DNA of 64,000 bases. It comes from Areca catechu. Lineage: Eukaryota; Streptophyta; Magnoliopsida; Arecales; Arecaceae. The stretch is taken from NCBI GenBank assembly GCA_021397845.1, contig CM038046.1, forward strand, positions 63,010,021-63,074,020. The letters run 5' to 3'. The position numbers and the translations under genes are program-made. Below, piece by piece: positions 44,492 through 56,509 of this stretch (position 1 is its first letter; every line of letters begins with the position of its first letter). The notes beneath the pieces are model-generated. The model saw nothing but the letters and a program-made list of their open reading frames with translations. It ran no database searches and was not told the origin of the DNA.

Positions 44492-45454
44492 TTATTTTCT
44501 TGGTGTATTTGGATTTGTTAATAAAGATTCCTTCTTTTGATTGCTTACTTGAAGTCCGAGGAAGTAATTAAGTTCACCCATTAGGCTCATTACAAATTCT
44601 CCCTGCATTAGCTTAGCAAATTCTTTACAAAAATTTTCATTAGTTGCACCAAATATAATATCATCCACATAAATTTGTACAACTAATATATCATTATTTT
44701 TCTTTTTGATAAAAAGGATTTTATCAACATTTCCTCTTGAAAAATCATTTTCAATTAAAAAAGTGCTAAGTCTATCATACCAGGCTCTAGGAGCTTGTTT
44801 CAAACCATATAAAGCTTTATTAAGTTTAAACACATGGTTTGGAAAAGCATGATTTTCAAAACCCGGTGGTTGTTCTACAAAAACTTGTTCGATGATAAAA
44901 TCATTTAAAAATATACCTTTTACATCCATTTGAAAAAGTTTAAAATTCATGTAGTAAGCAAATGCAAGAAGTAATCAAATGGCTTCTAGTCTTGCTACGG
45001 GTGCATAGATTTCGTCAAAATCAATACCTTCTTCTTGACTATATCTCTTAGCCACTAATCTAGCTTTGTTTCTAATGACATTTCCTTGTTCATCTAATTT
45101 ATTCCTATAGACCCATTTGGTTCCTATGATTGGGTGGTCTTTAGGTCTATCAACTAGTGTCCAAACCTTATTTCTTTCAAACTGGTTCAATTCTTCATGC
45201 GTAGCTAACATCCAGTTTGGGTCATTTTCTACTTTTTCTAAAGTATGAGGCTCTATTTGTGATACAAAGTCTAGGTAGTCATGTGCAGTCCTATGTGTAG
45301 ACCTAGTCCCAATACCTTGAGAAGGATCACCAATAATTAATTCTTTAGGATGGGAAGTAGCATACCTCCATTCAATTGGTAGATCGGTATGATCCTTACT
45401 TACCGTTTCTTCTCCTTCTTCAATTGGTCTTTCTTGAATACTCATGTCTTCCAT
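44492..45454 (-). pseudogene. pol: Sire-G pol: reverse transcriptase
   Basis: Two long open parts cover nearly the whole RT. 45454-44975 (159 codons) runs from the integrase-RT linker through MLATHEELNQFERNKVWTL, GTKWVYRNKLDEQG and RNKARLVAKRYSQEEG. 44950-44492 (152 codons) has MDVKGIFLNDFIIEQVFVEQ, LYGLKQAPRAWYDRLSTFL, catalytic YVDD (IYVDDIIFGAT, about 44672) and GELNYFLGLQVSNQKK. One stop separates them near 44960. This is the best-preserved RT in the window. Confidence 0.9.
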
Positions 45455-46821
45455 CTTTTATTGAACAGTACCTGCATCATTGTTAATACACTCATCTTTT
45501 CTAGATGGTGAAGGGTTAGTTTCATCAAAGATAACATGCACTGACTCTTCAACAGTAAGAGTCCTTTTATTAAATATCCTATATGCTTTGCTATGTAGTG
45601 AATAACCAAGAAAAATTGTTTCATCAAATTTAGCATCAAGTTTTTCTAGATTAGCATTTCCATTATTAAGTACAAAGCATTTACATCCAAACACATGAAA
45701 ATAATTTATGTTGGGTTTCTTTTCATTCCAAAGCTCATAGGGGGTTTGTTTCAAAATAGGACGGATCAAAATGTGGTTTAAAATATAACAAGCAGTGTTC
45801 ACCGCTTTTGCCCAAAAGTACCTTGGAAGATTACCTTCACATAACATTGTTCGGGCCATTTCTTCCAAAGTCTCATTTTCCTCTCTACAGCACCATTTTG
45901 TTGTGGTGTTCTAGGAGCAGAGAAGTTGTGATCAATATTGTTTTCAGTGTAATAATCATCGAAAAATTGATTTTCAAATTCAGTACCGTGATCACTCCTA
46001 ATTGAAATTATTGAAAGATTTTTCTGATTTGAAACCTTTTTGTGAAATTTTCTAAATATTTTGAAAGTTTCATCTTTGTGAGCAATAAACAAAACCCATG
46101 TAAATCTAGAACAATCATCTACAATCACAAGGGCATATTTCATACCTCCTAGGCTTGTGGTCCTAGTTTGTCCAAATAAGTCCATGTGAAGTAGTTCTAG
46201 AGGTCTAGAAGTTGAAATCATATTTTTGGATTTAAATCTTCTCCTAGTTTGTTTACCCATTTGGCATGCATCACAAACATGATCAAAATCAACTTTAAAC
46301 TTAGGCATGCCTCTAACAAGATTTTTGGAAATCAACTTGGCAATAGTATGCATGCTAGCATAACCTAATCTTCTATTCCATAATAAACAAGACTCCTTGA
46401 TCTTAGCATTCATTGCAACTAAACTGGAACTACTAGTCATGGCTAGATCATTTAGATCTACCACATAGATATTTCCATGTCTATGTCCAATAAATTTACT
46501 ACTAGAATCAAGAAAGTTTGTTACTATACACATAGATGATTCGAAGATAACTTTGAAACCTTTATCATATAATCGACTAATACTTAATAAATTATGCTTT
46601 AACTTATCTACTAGTAATACATTTTCAATGAAAGTACAAGGGGTTATTTTGATCTTACCAATTCTGATTATTTTTTATTTGCCATTGTCTCCAAAAGTAA
46701 CCATACCGTCTTCTTTCATTTCCAGGGTGATGAACTGATCTTTGTCACCCATCATATGCCTTGAACAGCCACTATCGAGATACCATCTTTTCTTCAATTT
46801 CTAGGCTACAAGACATTCCTG
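45455..46821 (-). pseudogene. pol: Sire-G pol: protease, pre-integrase and integrase
   Basis: Protease (46790-46540) has RWYLDSGCSRHMMGD with the DSG site after a stop, and a KIGKIKITP segment. ORF 46533-45799 (244 codons) has the pre-integrase CDACQMGKQTRRRFKSK Cys pair and an integrase core with HMDLFGQT, RSDHGTEFEN and PQQNGAVERK, so all three D-D-E residues are present. A small deletion near 45870 shifts the frame into ORF 45868-45458 (136 codons: MEEMARTMLCEGNLPRYFW, LGYSLHSKAYRIF). Integrase would be near-complete but for that shift and the protease stop. Confidence 0.9.
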
Positions 46822-48687
46822 CAAGAAAATCTAGGAGTTCTTTTAGGTACCCAAGCTAACTTGAGTCCTTGCAAGTTAGCCGAGGTGGTTCCTTTGGGAA
46901 CCCAAATTTTTCTTGATCTATTATGGACATTTCTAATAGTATTGTAGTTGAAAGCTTTATGTCCTATTCCTTTGCAAGCAAAACATCTGATTCTAAAATT
47001 CTGAAAGGATTTATACTTTGAAATTCTAGATGCATGAAATGCAGAAATAGCAGGTTTTGTAATTGAGTTTTTTGGAACATACAAAGTGGTTTATGAAATG
47101 GAAGTAGAACCTTTTGTTACAAAAGCTTTTTGAGAAGTAGGCTTGGGAACAAAATCTTTTTATTTCACAAATATAGTTGCTGAAATATAATTTGAATTTG
47201 GAGTATTAAAACCGATTCCAGCTTTATTACCATAAATTTTTTTATCTTTAAGAATCAGCTTAAGCTTGTTAGAAGATAAAGTCAATTTTTCAACAAGTAG
47301 CTTGAGTTTTTCAACTCATTATTTTCTTTTAACAAAATATTATTTTTGTCATGAAACTCACTACTTTCTGTTTTCAACACATTACATTTTTCAGAAAAGA
47401 TATGAAGTTCTTTTTGCAATAAAACATTCTTTTCTGAAATCTTCTGTTTTTCTTTGGGTAAAGAATCATTGATATGCTTTAATGATCTAATTTTTACTCC
47501 TGCCTTTTTAAATTCAGATAAAAGATCATGAAATACGGAATTTAACTCATCAAATGTAAATTCAATTTGAGTGTCGGGGGAAGTTACCTCATCCTCAAGA
47601 TCCATTAGACATAAGTTAGTTGTTTTCGTGGTCTCTTCTTCTTCAATTGAAGCAGAGTCTTCACTGTCACTCCACGTCGCAACCATCGCTTTCTTTTTCT
47701 TCTTTTTGAAAAATTTCTTTAGTAGTGGATAGTCCGAACGAATGTACCCTAGTTTCTTACATTCATGGCAGGTGGGGACTTGTTCCTTATCTTTCTCTTT
47801 GTCATTGTCCTTTTCTTTTGAATGTTCTCCTCGTTTATGGAATTTTTTGTTGTATCTTCCTTTCTTCTTTCTCATAAACTTTCTGAATCTCCTCATGACC
47901 ATTGCAATGTCTTCATCTTCAAGATCATCTTCGAAGGAGGTAGAGTCATCTTCCATCTCTTCATCATCCTTTGATTCCAATGTAGCCTTGAAAGCAATTG
48001 TTTTCTTCTTTTTCTGATCATCATCCGTTCTATGCTGCATGACTAGTTCATGTGTGATGAAAGAACCCATTAGTTCATCCATGTATAAAGTGTTCAAATC
48101 TTTAGCTTCCTGGATGGCTGTAACTTTAGGATCTCATTTGTCAGGAAGTGATCTCAATATCTTCTATACTAGATTAGCATTTGAGTATACCCTGCCAAGA
48201 CTTTTCAAACCGTTAATAATATCTGTAAACTAGTGTACATGGCAGAGATATTTTCATTAGGATCCATTTTAAACAATTCATAATTGTGCACTAAAAGGTT
48301 AATCTTTGAAGTTTTCACTTGAGAAGTTCCTTCATGGGTCACCTCCAGTTTATCCCAAATATCCTTTGCTGAAGAGCAAGTAGAAATTCGATTAAACTCA
48401 CTTGAATCCAAAGCACAGTGAAGCAAGTTCATTGCTTTGGCATTCAATTCTCCTAATTTCATGTCGTGTTCATCCCATTCCTCTTCAGGCTTAGGGACAT
48501 CCACGCCATCAATTTTAATCATGGAAACATGTGGCCCTTTAAGAATGACCTTCTATAATTGAAAATCAATAGCTTGAATATAGATCTTCATTCTTGCTTT
48601 CCAAAAAGAATAATTTGTGCTTATGAAGAGTGGAGGTCTATTAGTTGACTGGCCTTCCGTCAGGGATGTACTCATGGGATGAGCCAT
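46806..48687 (-). pseudogene. gag: Sire-G gag
   Basis: Starts MAHPMSTSLTEGQ at 48687, 30 bases inside the primer-binding site. The UBN2-type domain follows (LFISTNYSFWKARMKIYIQA, then 48522-48205 with MNLLHCALDSSEFNRIST), with stops near 48555 and 48205. The 271-codon open part 48097-47282 carries an acidic stretch, KEKDNDKEKDKE, a first knuckle that lost His and the last Cys (CHECKKLGYIRSDY), TWSDSEDSAS, and a coiled coil. 47084-46806 has the second knuckle CFACKGIGHKAFNY (last Cys lost). Gag would assemble the particle; here it is split into at least four open parts. Confidence 0.85.
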
Positions 48688-48718
48688 CAATCTTTACTCT
48701 AAAGTAATCAGAGATACT

Positions 48719-48730
48719 GCTCTGATACCA
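48719..48730 (-). other. Sire-G primer-binding site
   Basis: The minus strand reads TGGTATCAGAGC exactly, two bases inside the LTR end, matching initiator tRNA-Met. Confidence 0.95.
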
Positions 48731-48732
48731 GT

Positions 48733-50498
48733 TGTTGCCTAGGTGGCTATCCAAGAGGGGGGTGAATTGGGAATTTAAAATTTAGAGTATATAATATGCA
48801 ATTAAAAATTCCTTATAAGTGGTAGGTGCTATGACAAAGTATTAAATTGCAAAAGCTAAATAGAGTCAAGTAAGCATAACACAAACACAAAATTTATAGT
48901 AATTCGGAGCAACCCAGCTCCTACGTCCACTACCCAAGATACCACTTGAAATTTTCACTATATTCACACCCGAATACAATCCGATTGTTTTGCAGGATCA
49001 CAATCCAAAATCTCTACACTTTGGTTTTAACGGGATCACCAAAGAAAACCCAACACCCTTTGGTTTTGAACGGGCTCACCAAAGAAACCTAACTTGGTTA
49101 TACCAGGATCATCAAGAACCTAATACTTGGTTTTTATCAAGGCTCACCAAGAACCTATTTGGTTTTTCATCCGGGCTCACCAATAACCCAACAATAATTT
49201 AGAAATAGAATTGAAGTAAATGCAACAATAAATGACAAACTCAATTTATCGGATAGTTGCTAGTGCAGCTTGATAGAAGTCCACTTGACTTGCACTTGAA
49301 TGAGCTTTAATTGCTTCAGTGGCTTCGTCTAAAATTGCTTCAAGCTTCAGACCAGAGTTGGTGAAGACTTGAAGGCTTGCTTGAATGCTCTTGTGCTCTC
49401 TTTCTTTATAGTAGGTAGGATATTCAATGTAGCTCTCAAAACTTTGAAGAACATTTTTAGTTGTTTCTTCAAGGAAGTTCAAATCCTTCAAATATAAGGT
49501 CTTCCATCACTTCAAGATAGTTCTAGCCATTGTAGACCATTGGGAAGTGGTTTGTGACCGTTGGAGCACTTTTTGGCATTCAAAAACAAATTCTGGAACT
49601 AGCCATTGGATACCTGAAAGCGATGTTCGAGTCGGCTTAGATTTCTTTGAGTCGGCTCAGATCCTTCGAGTCGATAGGTCGAGTTGCCAAATCTTCAGTG
49701 CAGTTGGCTCTTTGTCTCAAGGGTGCAAAACTTCACTCTGGACGACTCGACTCTTGATAGCTCAGGTCGGCTCGAACTTATATCTTTGAAAAACTTGAAC
49801 TTGAGGAGTCGGCTCTTTTGATCTTTGTTCGGCTCTTCTTCTCAGGTTCTGAAATCATCACTCTGGAAGAGTTGGCTCGATACAGTTCGGGACGGCTTGC
49901 CTTCTCAAGTCTTCAAAATTAGGTCTGGCAGAGTCGGCTCTTTCTGGTTCGAGTCGGCTCTTTCTGGTTCGAGTTAGCTCACCTGGCTATTCTCAGAAAT
50001 CTTCAAAAATAGGACTCTGGAGGAGTCGGCTAGGACATATTTCAGTCAACTCAGATTCACTGGAGTTGTCTCAGTTACCTTCGAGTCAGCTTGGATTGCT
50101 GCATACCAGAATCCTTGCTGCGTGCCATGAAGTAGAGTCGGCTCTTCAACATGCTGGGTTTGCTCAAGTATCTTCTTCAGGACTTTTACAATTAAACTCA
50201 AAGAAAAACTCTTACCAACATTCTTACAACTTTTCAATCATACCAACTCAAATTAATTCTAAGGTGCACACACACAGAAGTAACCCATTTTACATGATTT
50301 TTTCTTAGATTTTTCGTTAGGTTCTTCTTTACAAAAACAAATTACAACACAACTCAAACAAGAAACAAAGGTGTAGGAGTTGAAGTTTGAACAATTAACT
50401 CATCCTACAAAAACTTGTAAAACACTTGAAGAGTTGTTAGAAATAAATATACATGCTCCAATGTTTGGTTATCATCAAAATCACTTATGGGGTCAACA
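48733..50498 (-). repeat. Sire-G 5' LTR
   Basis: TGTTGCCTAGG to GGGGTCAACA on the plus strand; 19 bases longer than the 3' LTR, partly through a duplicated AGTCGGCTCTTTCTGGTTCG unit at about 49931-49975. It has the hairpin array at 49010-49195, the GGAGC/GCTCC stem at 48906-48921, and the type-B motif cluster at 49620-50160. Confidence 0.95.
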
Positions 50499-50640
50499 CA
50501 CTAGCTCCATGTGATCGAGTAATGCTCGGTCAAAACTCTCAGGCAACCAATGCCAACCAATTTTAAATAGTCGATGAATGATCGGTTAGAGCATAGGAAT
50601 GTTTGAGTACCCATGATGAGTGATCAAATCTTGGGTGATC
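50499..50640 (+). repeat. Continuation of the 55-bp array after Sire-G
   Basis: CACTAGCTCCATGTGATCGA and the following CTCGGTC arm continue the unit interrupted at 39265 for one to two decayed copies, then the repeat fades out. Confidence 0.8.
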
Positions 50641-52213
50641 AAACCTAAGGTAATCAACAACTGTAGCCCCAATTGTTCCTATGGAATTCATGATCGGTTA
50701 GAGGAGAAGGATGACTTGCCAAAAATTCATGCTTAGATGAAGATGTGCAGAGAGATAAAGAGAAATTCCATCACTTTTCAAATAAAATGTCTAAGGGCTA
50801 CAAGAGGACAATTATAAGAATTGAAAAGAAACAAAATATAATTATCCCTTTCAGGTATTGGGATTCATGATGCCTATTTTAGACAATGGTCGGTCATCAC
50901 CATCGCTCCAAGAGCCCACTTTTGATAACTGACATTCATTATTCTTTGGATCCATGGGCCCCATCACAGTTGATGATGGACCTTTTGCAACCTCAATGCT
51001 CTCCAGAGGATCTCCTAATGGAAGTGATGCTCCTCAATGAGATGCATCAATTCTTTCCTCTTGGGATGGGCTCAAATTTGCTGTAGGCTTCATAATAAAT
51101 TCACCTACATCCATGCTCGAAGGAGGCAGGTGACGAAAATCAATGTTCAGGTAGAGGGCCCATATGAGGGACTTGTAGTTGTTGTACCCTACTAGGTGGC
51201 TTCGATCAAACATCAGCTTTTCCATGGTCTTGCTCCCTTGTGATTCCTGAACCCTATTTATGTGATGGTGCTCCCTCGAGCAAGACTAATTGCCATATGG
51301 GAAATGGCACCATGATCAGGATCACCAATCATACTAGTGAGCCACTATCAACCATCACCTTGACCCAACCTTAGAGCCTACTATCGTACTAACTCCTAGC
51401 ATATGGTGTGCCCCTCATAGGGTGATTAATAAGATTAGCATGGAGTTGTGGCATGTTGTCTCGACTTAACTTTATAAGCACCTACAAATGGCCGACCACC
51501 AAAGGGCTAGATGGCCCCATTGCGGGTGGCCTAAATAATATGGAGAAAATGGCTAAAGGTGGCCCCCCAACCTTTGGATTAGTTGTTGCACCCTTGCTCT
51601 TCGAAGATTATTCAAGGCTAGAAATCTTCCCCTAGCCTAACTAAGCTCATCTTGAAACTCTACTGACGAGGTGGCAATCCCCAACAGCATCCCTGGATGC
51701 GAGCAATGATTTCAAACCTGAGATTTTCCCATGAGAGGATGAAAGCTGATCTTGTGCCTGAGCCACCTTAGTGGTAGCATCTCAAGTCACTTAGAAAATC
51801 CACTTCGATAACTTCATCAATTCTTCTTTGAGCATGGTTCTCTCGAGAATGTATCTGGCACACTTTGAGTGAAAGTGGTCAATCTCCTCATAGGCCCTCT
51901 TTAATGCCTTTCACATCTTCAGCAACCTTTTTTTCTGATCGATGGCCCTCTTACTTATATCCTCAACCCTGGCCTCCTATTTTGAAATGTATGCCCAAAT
52001 GTCGATCACCCTGTGGAGGTGTTTGGTGGGCATCGATGCTCCCGAGGAAAAAATGGCATCTTGAGAAAAGTTACAACTAATAAATATACAAGACAAGGTG
52101 TGGAAGAAATGATACCATTCCATTGCATTTAAAAATATTTTCTTATAGTGTCAAAAAAATTATAAAGTTTAGAAAGCCACAAGCTTAAAGAAAGAAAAAC
52201 AAAATACAAAGTT
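50641..52213 (-). other. Tat-1 3' region, possible antisense coding remnants
   Basis: No clear gene. On the minus strand 51225-51034 is open (63 codons) without a recognised domain, and about 52050-51620 encodes a heptad-rich stretch (YEEIDHFHSKCARYILERTM, then LKEELMKLSKW) interrupted by stops. This may be the distal coiled-coil part of the antisense ORF described next. Confidence 0.35.
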
Positions 52214-54627
52214 TTAGATCTTGACCTCCTTATTGGGATTGATAGCGGCAGAAGAGGGCTCGGCCTCACCTGGAGGATCAGTAGAGGAGTGCTCGATGGT
52301 AGAAATGGGACCAACTAGAATGGGGTCAATAGTAGTTAGGTCAACTGGAGTAAGTCCAAAGATGGTGGAGGGACCAAAAAGGACAAGCTTAGCCAAAGGA
52401 GCTTTAATAGAAGTGCCGGTGGGACTGCCTTTAGGCTCTTCCCCCACTCCCCCCCCCCCCACTTCAGGAAGTCGAGCTTTATTCTCAAGAAATGATTCAG
52501 AATAGCCTTCCAGAGCTCTTGTTTCCCTTATTAAAGCCCTCTTTATAGGACTCTGGATCAAAGTCTCGATAGAGAGCAAAGAATTTCTCTGACTTTTGGA
52601 AGTCAGCCACTACCTGGGCTTTCTCTGCCATGAAGCTCTTAGAAGACCTGAACTTCTCGATCACTTCCACTACCTCCTTTTTGGCATTTGCCAAGTCCTG
52701 CTCTACCCACTCTCTTTTCCCAAGCCTAGTTAGCTTTAACCTTGGCCAATTCAGCCTTTATCTTGGAAAGTGTCTCCTTTAAGTGCTTGGATGCTGCCTC
52801 CATCACCTCAACCTTTTGGCAGGCCTCCAAGACTTCAGCTCTTAGTTTCTTGATGATACTCTCACTATCAAAGGCCTGATTCAATAGATCAATGGTATAG
52901 TGAACCAATTACAAAAAGAACTTGCTTGAAAGCAAATTGATCAAGAGTAAATGATGAGGGTTGAGTATGAAATACCTCCTACATCAACAATATAGACTTC
53001 TTCTCCAAGTCATCAGAGCTCATGACCTTAAGCTCGTTTAGCTCCTCTATGAAAAGACTCTTATCAAAAACCTCCTAGCATATCTCCCATGCTTGGTGAT
53101 TTGCATGCTCCAGAGCCCCCTCAACCTCATGATCGATAGAAGTCCTCAAGCTCCCTGTAACTAGAGAGAAGAAGTAGATAGATAAGTAGTTGGTGATAAG
53201 CAGGTGATAAACACCTCTGGGAGGTCCATGATGATCATCAAAGAGGTCCCGACCACCTTGGGATGGTCAGGTTTGGATGGAACTTTAATCAACTTCATCT
53301 CGACTTTGGAAAGTTTGACCTTCTTGGAGCCTCTAGAGGAGGTTCTCCCTTTCTCTTGTGGGCCAACCTTTGCCTCATGGCCTTAGAGTCTTCAAGCCTC
53401 ATACCAATAAATCAATTAATCAATCAGAAATGAGAAAAAGAGTAGGTCAGAATGAAAGAAAAATATAATTTCCAAACTCACCCTTTGGTGGCTGGCTAAG
53501 TCCTACTCTTCAAAGGAACTCTTCAAATAATAGCAATCAGAAATGAGAAAAATAGTAGGTCAGACTGAAAGAAAAATATAATTTCCAAACTCACCCTTTG
53601 GGGGCTGGCTAAGTCCTACTCTTCAAAGGAACTCTTCAAATAATAGCCACTCCAAATTAGGGACCATGTATTTATCAAGGGTCTCGAAATAGGCTTCCTC
53701 CTTAGCACTAATTTCTAGAGTACTCAGCAAGAAAGCGGCTGGCTGATCCCAATTTAGTAGACTTAAATCACCCACCATAGGAGATGAAATAAAGTAAAAA
53801 TATTCTTTCCATCCTTTGATGGTAGAAGGAGTGCCCGAGATTAGGGGTCGACCCCTTTTGGGTCTTGAAGTACCACCATACTTTGGCATAGGGGTGCCTC
53901 TGGGTGGTAAAAAAAGAATAGAACAAAGGCCAAGATGGTTAGACCTCGGCTAGAAAACATAACCCCCAAAACCCAATTATATGCCTAATGGAGTTGGGGT
54001 CAAGACATATAAAGGTTTGCCATATGCCCTAAGGAGCTTAAGGACAATGGGATGAAGGGTAAACCAGAGTCCTACCTCAAATACTTCTTCATAGATACCC
54101 AGTCTAGCAGGAGGAGGACTATCTACCTACGTATCAGGTCCAGGCAACTCTGTTTCATAATCCCTAGCAATGTAGTATCCAACACGGACAAGAGACAAAT
54201 CCTCTTGGTCCACCTGGGACCGGTATGCTTCTAAGCCATCGGATGCTAGCTTAGCATGTTCTGGACATGGGATGATGGGGTCTTTTGACCCCCCCTCTTT
54301 GGTACCCTTCCTAGATGATTTCTCCATTTTATGACCCACCATGGACCAAATGCCCAGGAAAAGGGAAAGCAAAAAAGTAGAAAATATGGAAAGGGAGGAA
54401 GGGTTGACCTGAGGATGAAAAAGGATAAAAGGTTGTAGACCATGAACTCTCTGGAAGAGATCCCCATAAAGGAAGAAGTACTCAAAGAGAAGCAGAAGAT
54501 AGACAACCACAAGAAGGATGATAAGGAATGCCCCAAGCGGACAATGGAACTGCTTTGTGCAAAGAGAAGAGAAAAGGAAGAAAAATGATTGACTCAATCC
54601 TTTTAAATGAAAAGGCATAGCCAGCAA
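52214..54627 (-). pseudogene. Tat-1 antisense ORF (gypsy-associated, Transposase_28-like)
   Basis: Many Tat-lineage elements carry an extra ORF in antisense between integrase and the 3' LTR, with a domain filed as putative gypsy-type transposon (Transposase_28). On the minus strand, 54627-54127 opens with a Ser/Lys-rich start. RVGYYIARDYETELPGP and a following FEVGLWFTLHPIVLKLLRAYG segment (about 54080-54000) lead into 53889-53623 (GWKEYFYFISSPM, LDKYMVPNLEWLL). Then come a basic linker (about 53390-53280), a coiled coil (52908-52726) and FKxSKSF...FDPESYKEGFNKG (52694-52497) ending near 52214. Candidate GT/AG splice sites separate the parts. Function is unknown. Several stops suggest decay. 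Confidence 0.6.
53421..53646. repeat. 113-bp tandem duplication in the antisense ORF
   Basis: 53421-53533 and 53534-53646 are nearly identical. The unit spans the end of a coding block and the putative splice donor GGTGAGTTTGG (minus strand), so the donor is duplicated. Confidence 0.85.
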
Positions 54628-54649
54628 CCACCATATGAAGCCCCAAAAC

Positions 54650-56509
54650 TAGCGAGTTGCAGATGTTTCATTGCCAAGAATAAACATAGCATATCCCATG
54701 AAGCATCATTGATAAATATAAGGCAGAATGTATGATAGGCTGCGATATTGTCATTAAGACATCGTGGCTATCAATTTAATTAACTGACTTCTAAAAAATA
54801 AAAAATAGGTAGATAGGTTGAGTTGGGTCGAATCCATGGAGAAGGCAATGCTTGGGAGAGTTTTGAAATCCTTGATTTTTATAAAATAAAGAAAAAGATT
54901 TTAAAGCTGGGAGAATAAAATTTAAACATGCAAAAGAAAAGTAAAACTTGGTATGTTCGATCCACTAGTCGGATCTTAGCATCTACTTGCGAGAAAATAA
55001 ATAACAAGAATTTAAAGTGAGTATAAATAAATATTGCATTGAAAAAAAAATCCAACTACAACAAATTAAATATAATAATTAAACTACTAAAAGCAATAAC
55101 AAAGACTGGAAGTCGATTAGCATAGTCTCATCGGGAAGTCGGTTAATGTCACGTCCCCTTCTTCCATCATACTCTGTGGAGTGAACTAGGCATCCTCTTC
55201 TTCCTCGTCTTTGGGTCTTGATCTGGAGATTAGCATAGGCTTGAAGATGGTGTAGACAGCACAACATCTTCGCTAAGAAGCCTCACTCTTAGAGTTTAAC
55301 CTGTAATCCAAAACTGAACCTCCTATCCTATACTGTACTCCTCCCTCCAAGATGCTTTCTTCTGTATCTTAAGGGTCCTTTTAAATAGTGGATGTCTAGA
55401 TCTTTATCCTAGTCAAATTTGGGATCAATCAGGCTCTAGATTAGCTAGATATCATCAAAGGAATCCTCGGCCATCCGATGCATGGAAGGATGAGATCATC
55501 GATGCCGTTCTTCCCTTTTTGGCAGTAGAGTCCAATCTGGACTCTCGATTCTGAATCTCAGATCCCCAGGTCTTCCACTTGAACTGGGACTCTACTGCGA
55601 GCCTCTCCCGATCTAAGAAGGAGATGGGTGGCGACGTTGATGGTGGTGGGAGCGATAGATGGTGGAAAATGGTGGATGGAGGTGGTGAAAATAGGTGGTG
55701 GATGGCTATGGTGACAATGGCCAAAAGAGATGCAAGATCAATGGTGAGGGGGTGGTTTCCGACAACTTCCCCGGTGACAGCAAAGCTTGGGAAGGCCGGT
55801 GGTCATGGGAGAAAGAGGGTGGGGCAAGTGGAAGGCCAGTGGCACTATGGTTTGGCAGTGATGGTAGCGGGATGATGGAACACAAGGGTGGATGACTGGT
55901 GTGCTTCTTCAGTGGGTTGGTGATGGCCGGCAGCTCAGGGAGATGGCAGGTGATGAGAGGGATGCTCGGCAGCCTCTTCGATCGATGCCAAATGTCCGAA
56001 CGATAGTGAGAGGTGGCAGTGGATGGAGGAAGAGGAATCGACGAATGGCCATGGCTAGTTCAAAAAGGGGTCTCCTAATGGTAGTGACGGCCATTGTGTG
56101 CCTCTCGGCAACTTCTCTAGCATGGGCGGTGACTGGGGATGTCTCCAGTGGTTGGGTAGTGTAAAATGGAGCTTATGGTCCATGGGACTAGGTCATGGAT
56201 CAGCAGCAATGGCTACTGGTGGATCGAACGGGCTTTTGTAGACCAAGAGACCGGTCCATGATGGACCGGCTACTTTAATATTTGTGTAATTTCTTTAAGA
56301 ACCTTTAAAATATGATTCTGGGCCCATTTGAACTCCGGTTTGGTTATCGTTTGCGCCGTTGGATTCCAAAAATCGAGTTCTTCATAATGACAGTCTCTTT
56401 CCTACAAATGATATATAAAAGTATCAAATTGATATAAATAAAGATAATTTAATTATTAAATTAATATGTTTATATGTATATATAATATGATTATCAATAT
56501 ATCATTGCC
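54650..56509. other. Unclassified segment: AT-rich ends, GC-rich core
   Basis: About 54750-55080 and 56400-56510 are AT-rich, and 55570-56260 is GC-rich with GGTGG/GATGG words resembling the interior of element E. Long frames on both strands (for example 55579-55875, 55892-56164) have no recognised domain. It looks like another non-autonomous element inserted near the Tat-1 right LTR, but I found no convincing terminal repeats or target duplication. Confidence 0.4.

Larger units (their letters stand above)
39266..50498 (-). mobile_element. Sire-G, full-length Sirevirus
   Basis: Two LTRs (39266-41012 and 48733-50498) flank a primer-binding site, gag, pol, envelope-like ORF and polypurine tract in correct order on the minus strand. 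The five bases CACTA occur on both sides (39261-39265 and 50499-50503), a perfect target duplication, and the interrupted 55-bp array continues on the right. Total length is 11.2 kb. Coding regions carry relatively few lesions, so it is the youngest Sirevirus here. Confidence 0.95.

Noticed and set aside
48719..48730. tRNA gene fragments at TGGTATCAGAGC sites
   Set aside because: Only the 12 bases complementary to the tRNA 3' end are present, directly at LTR borders, so these are primer-binding sites.
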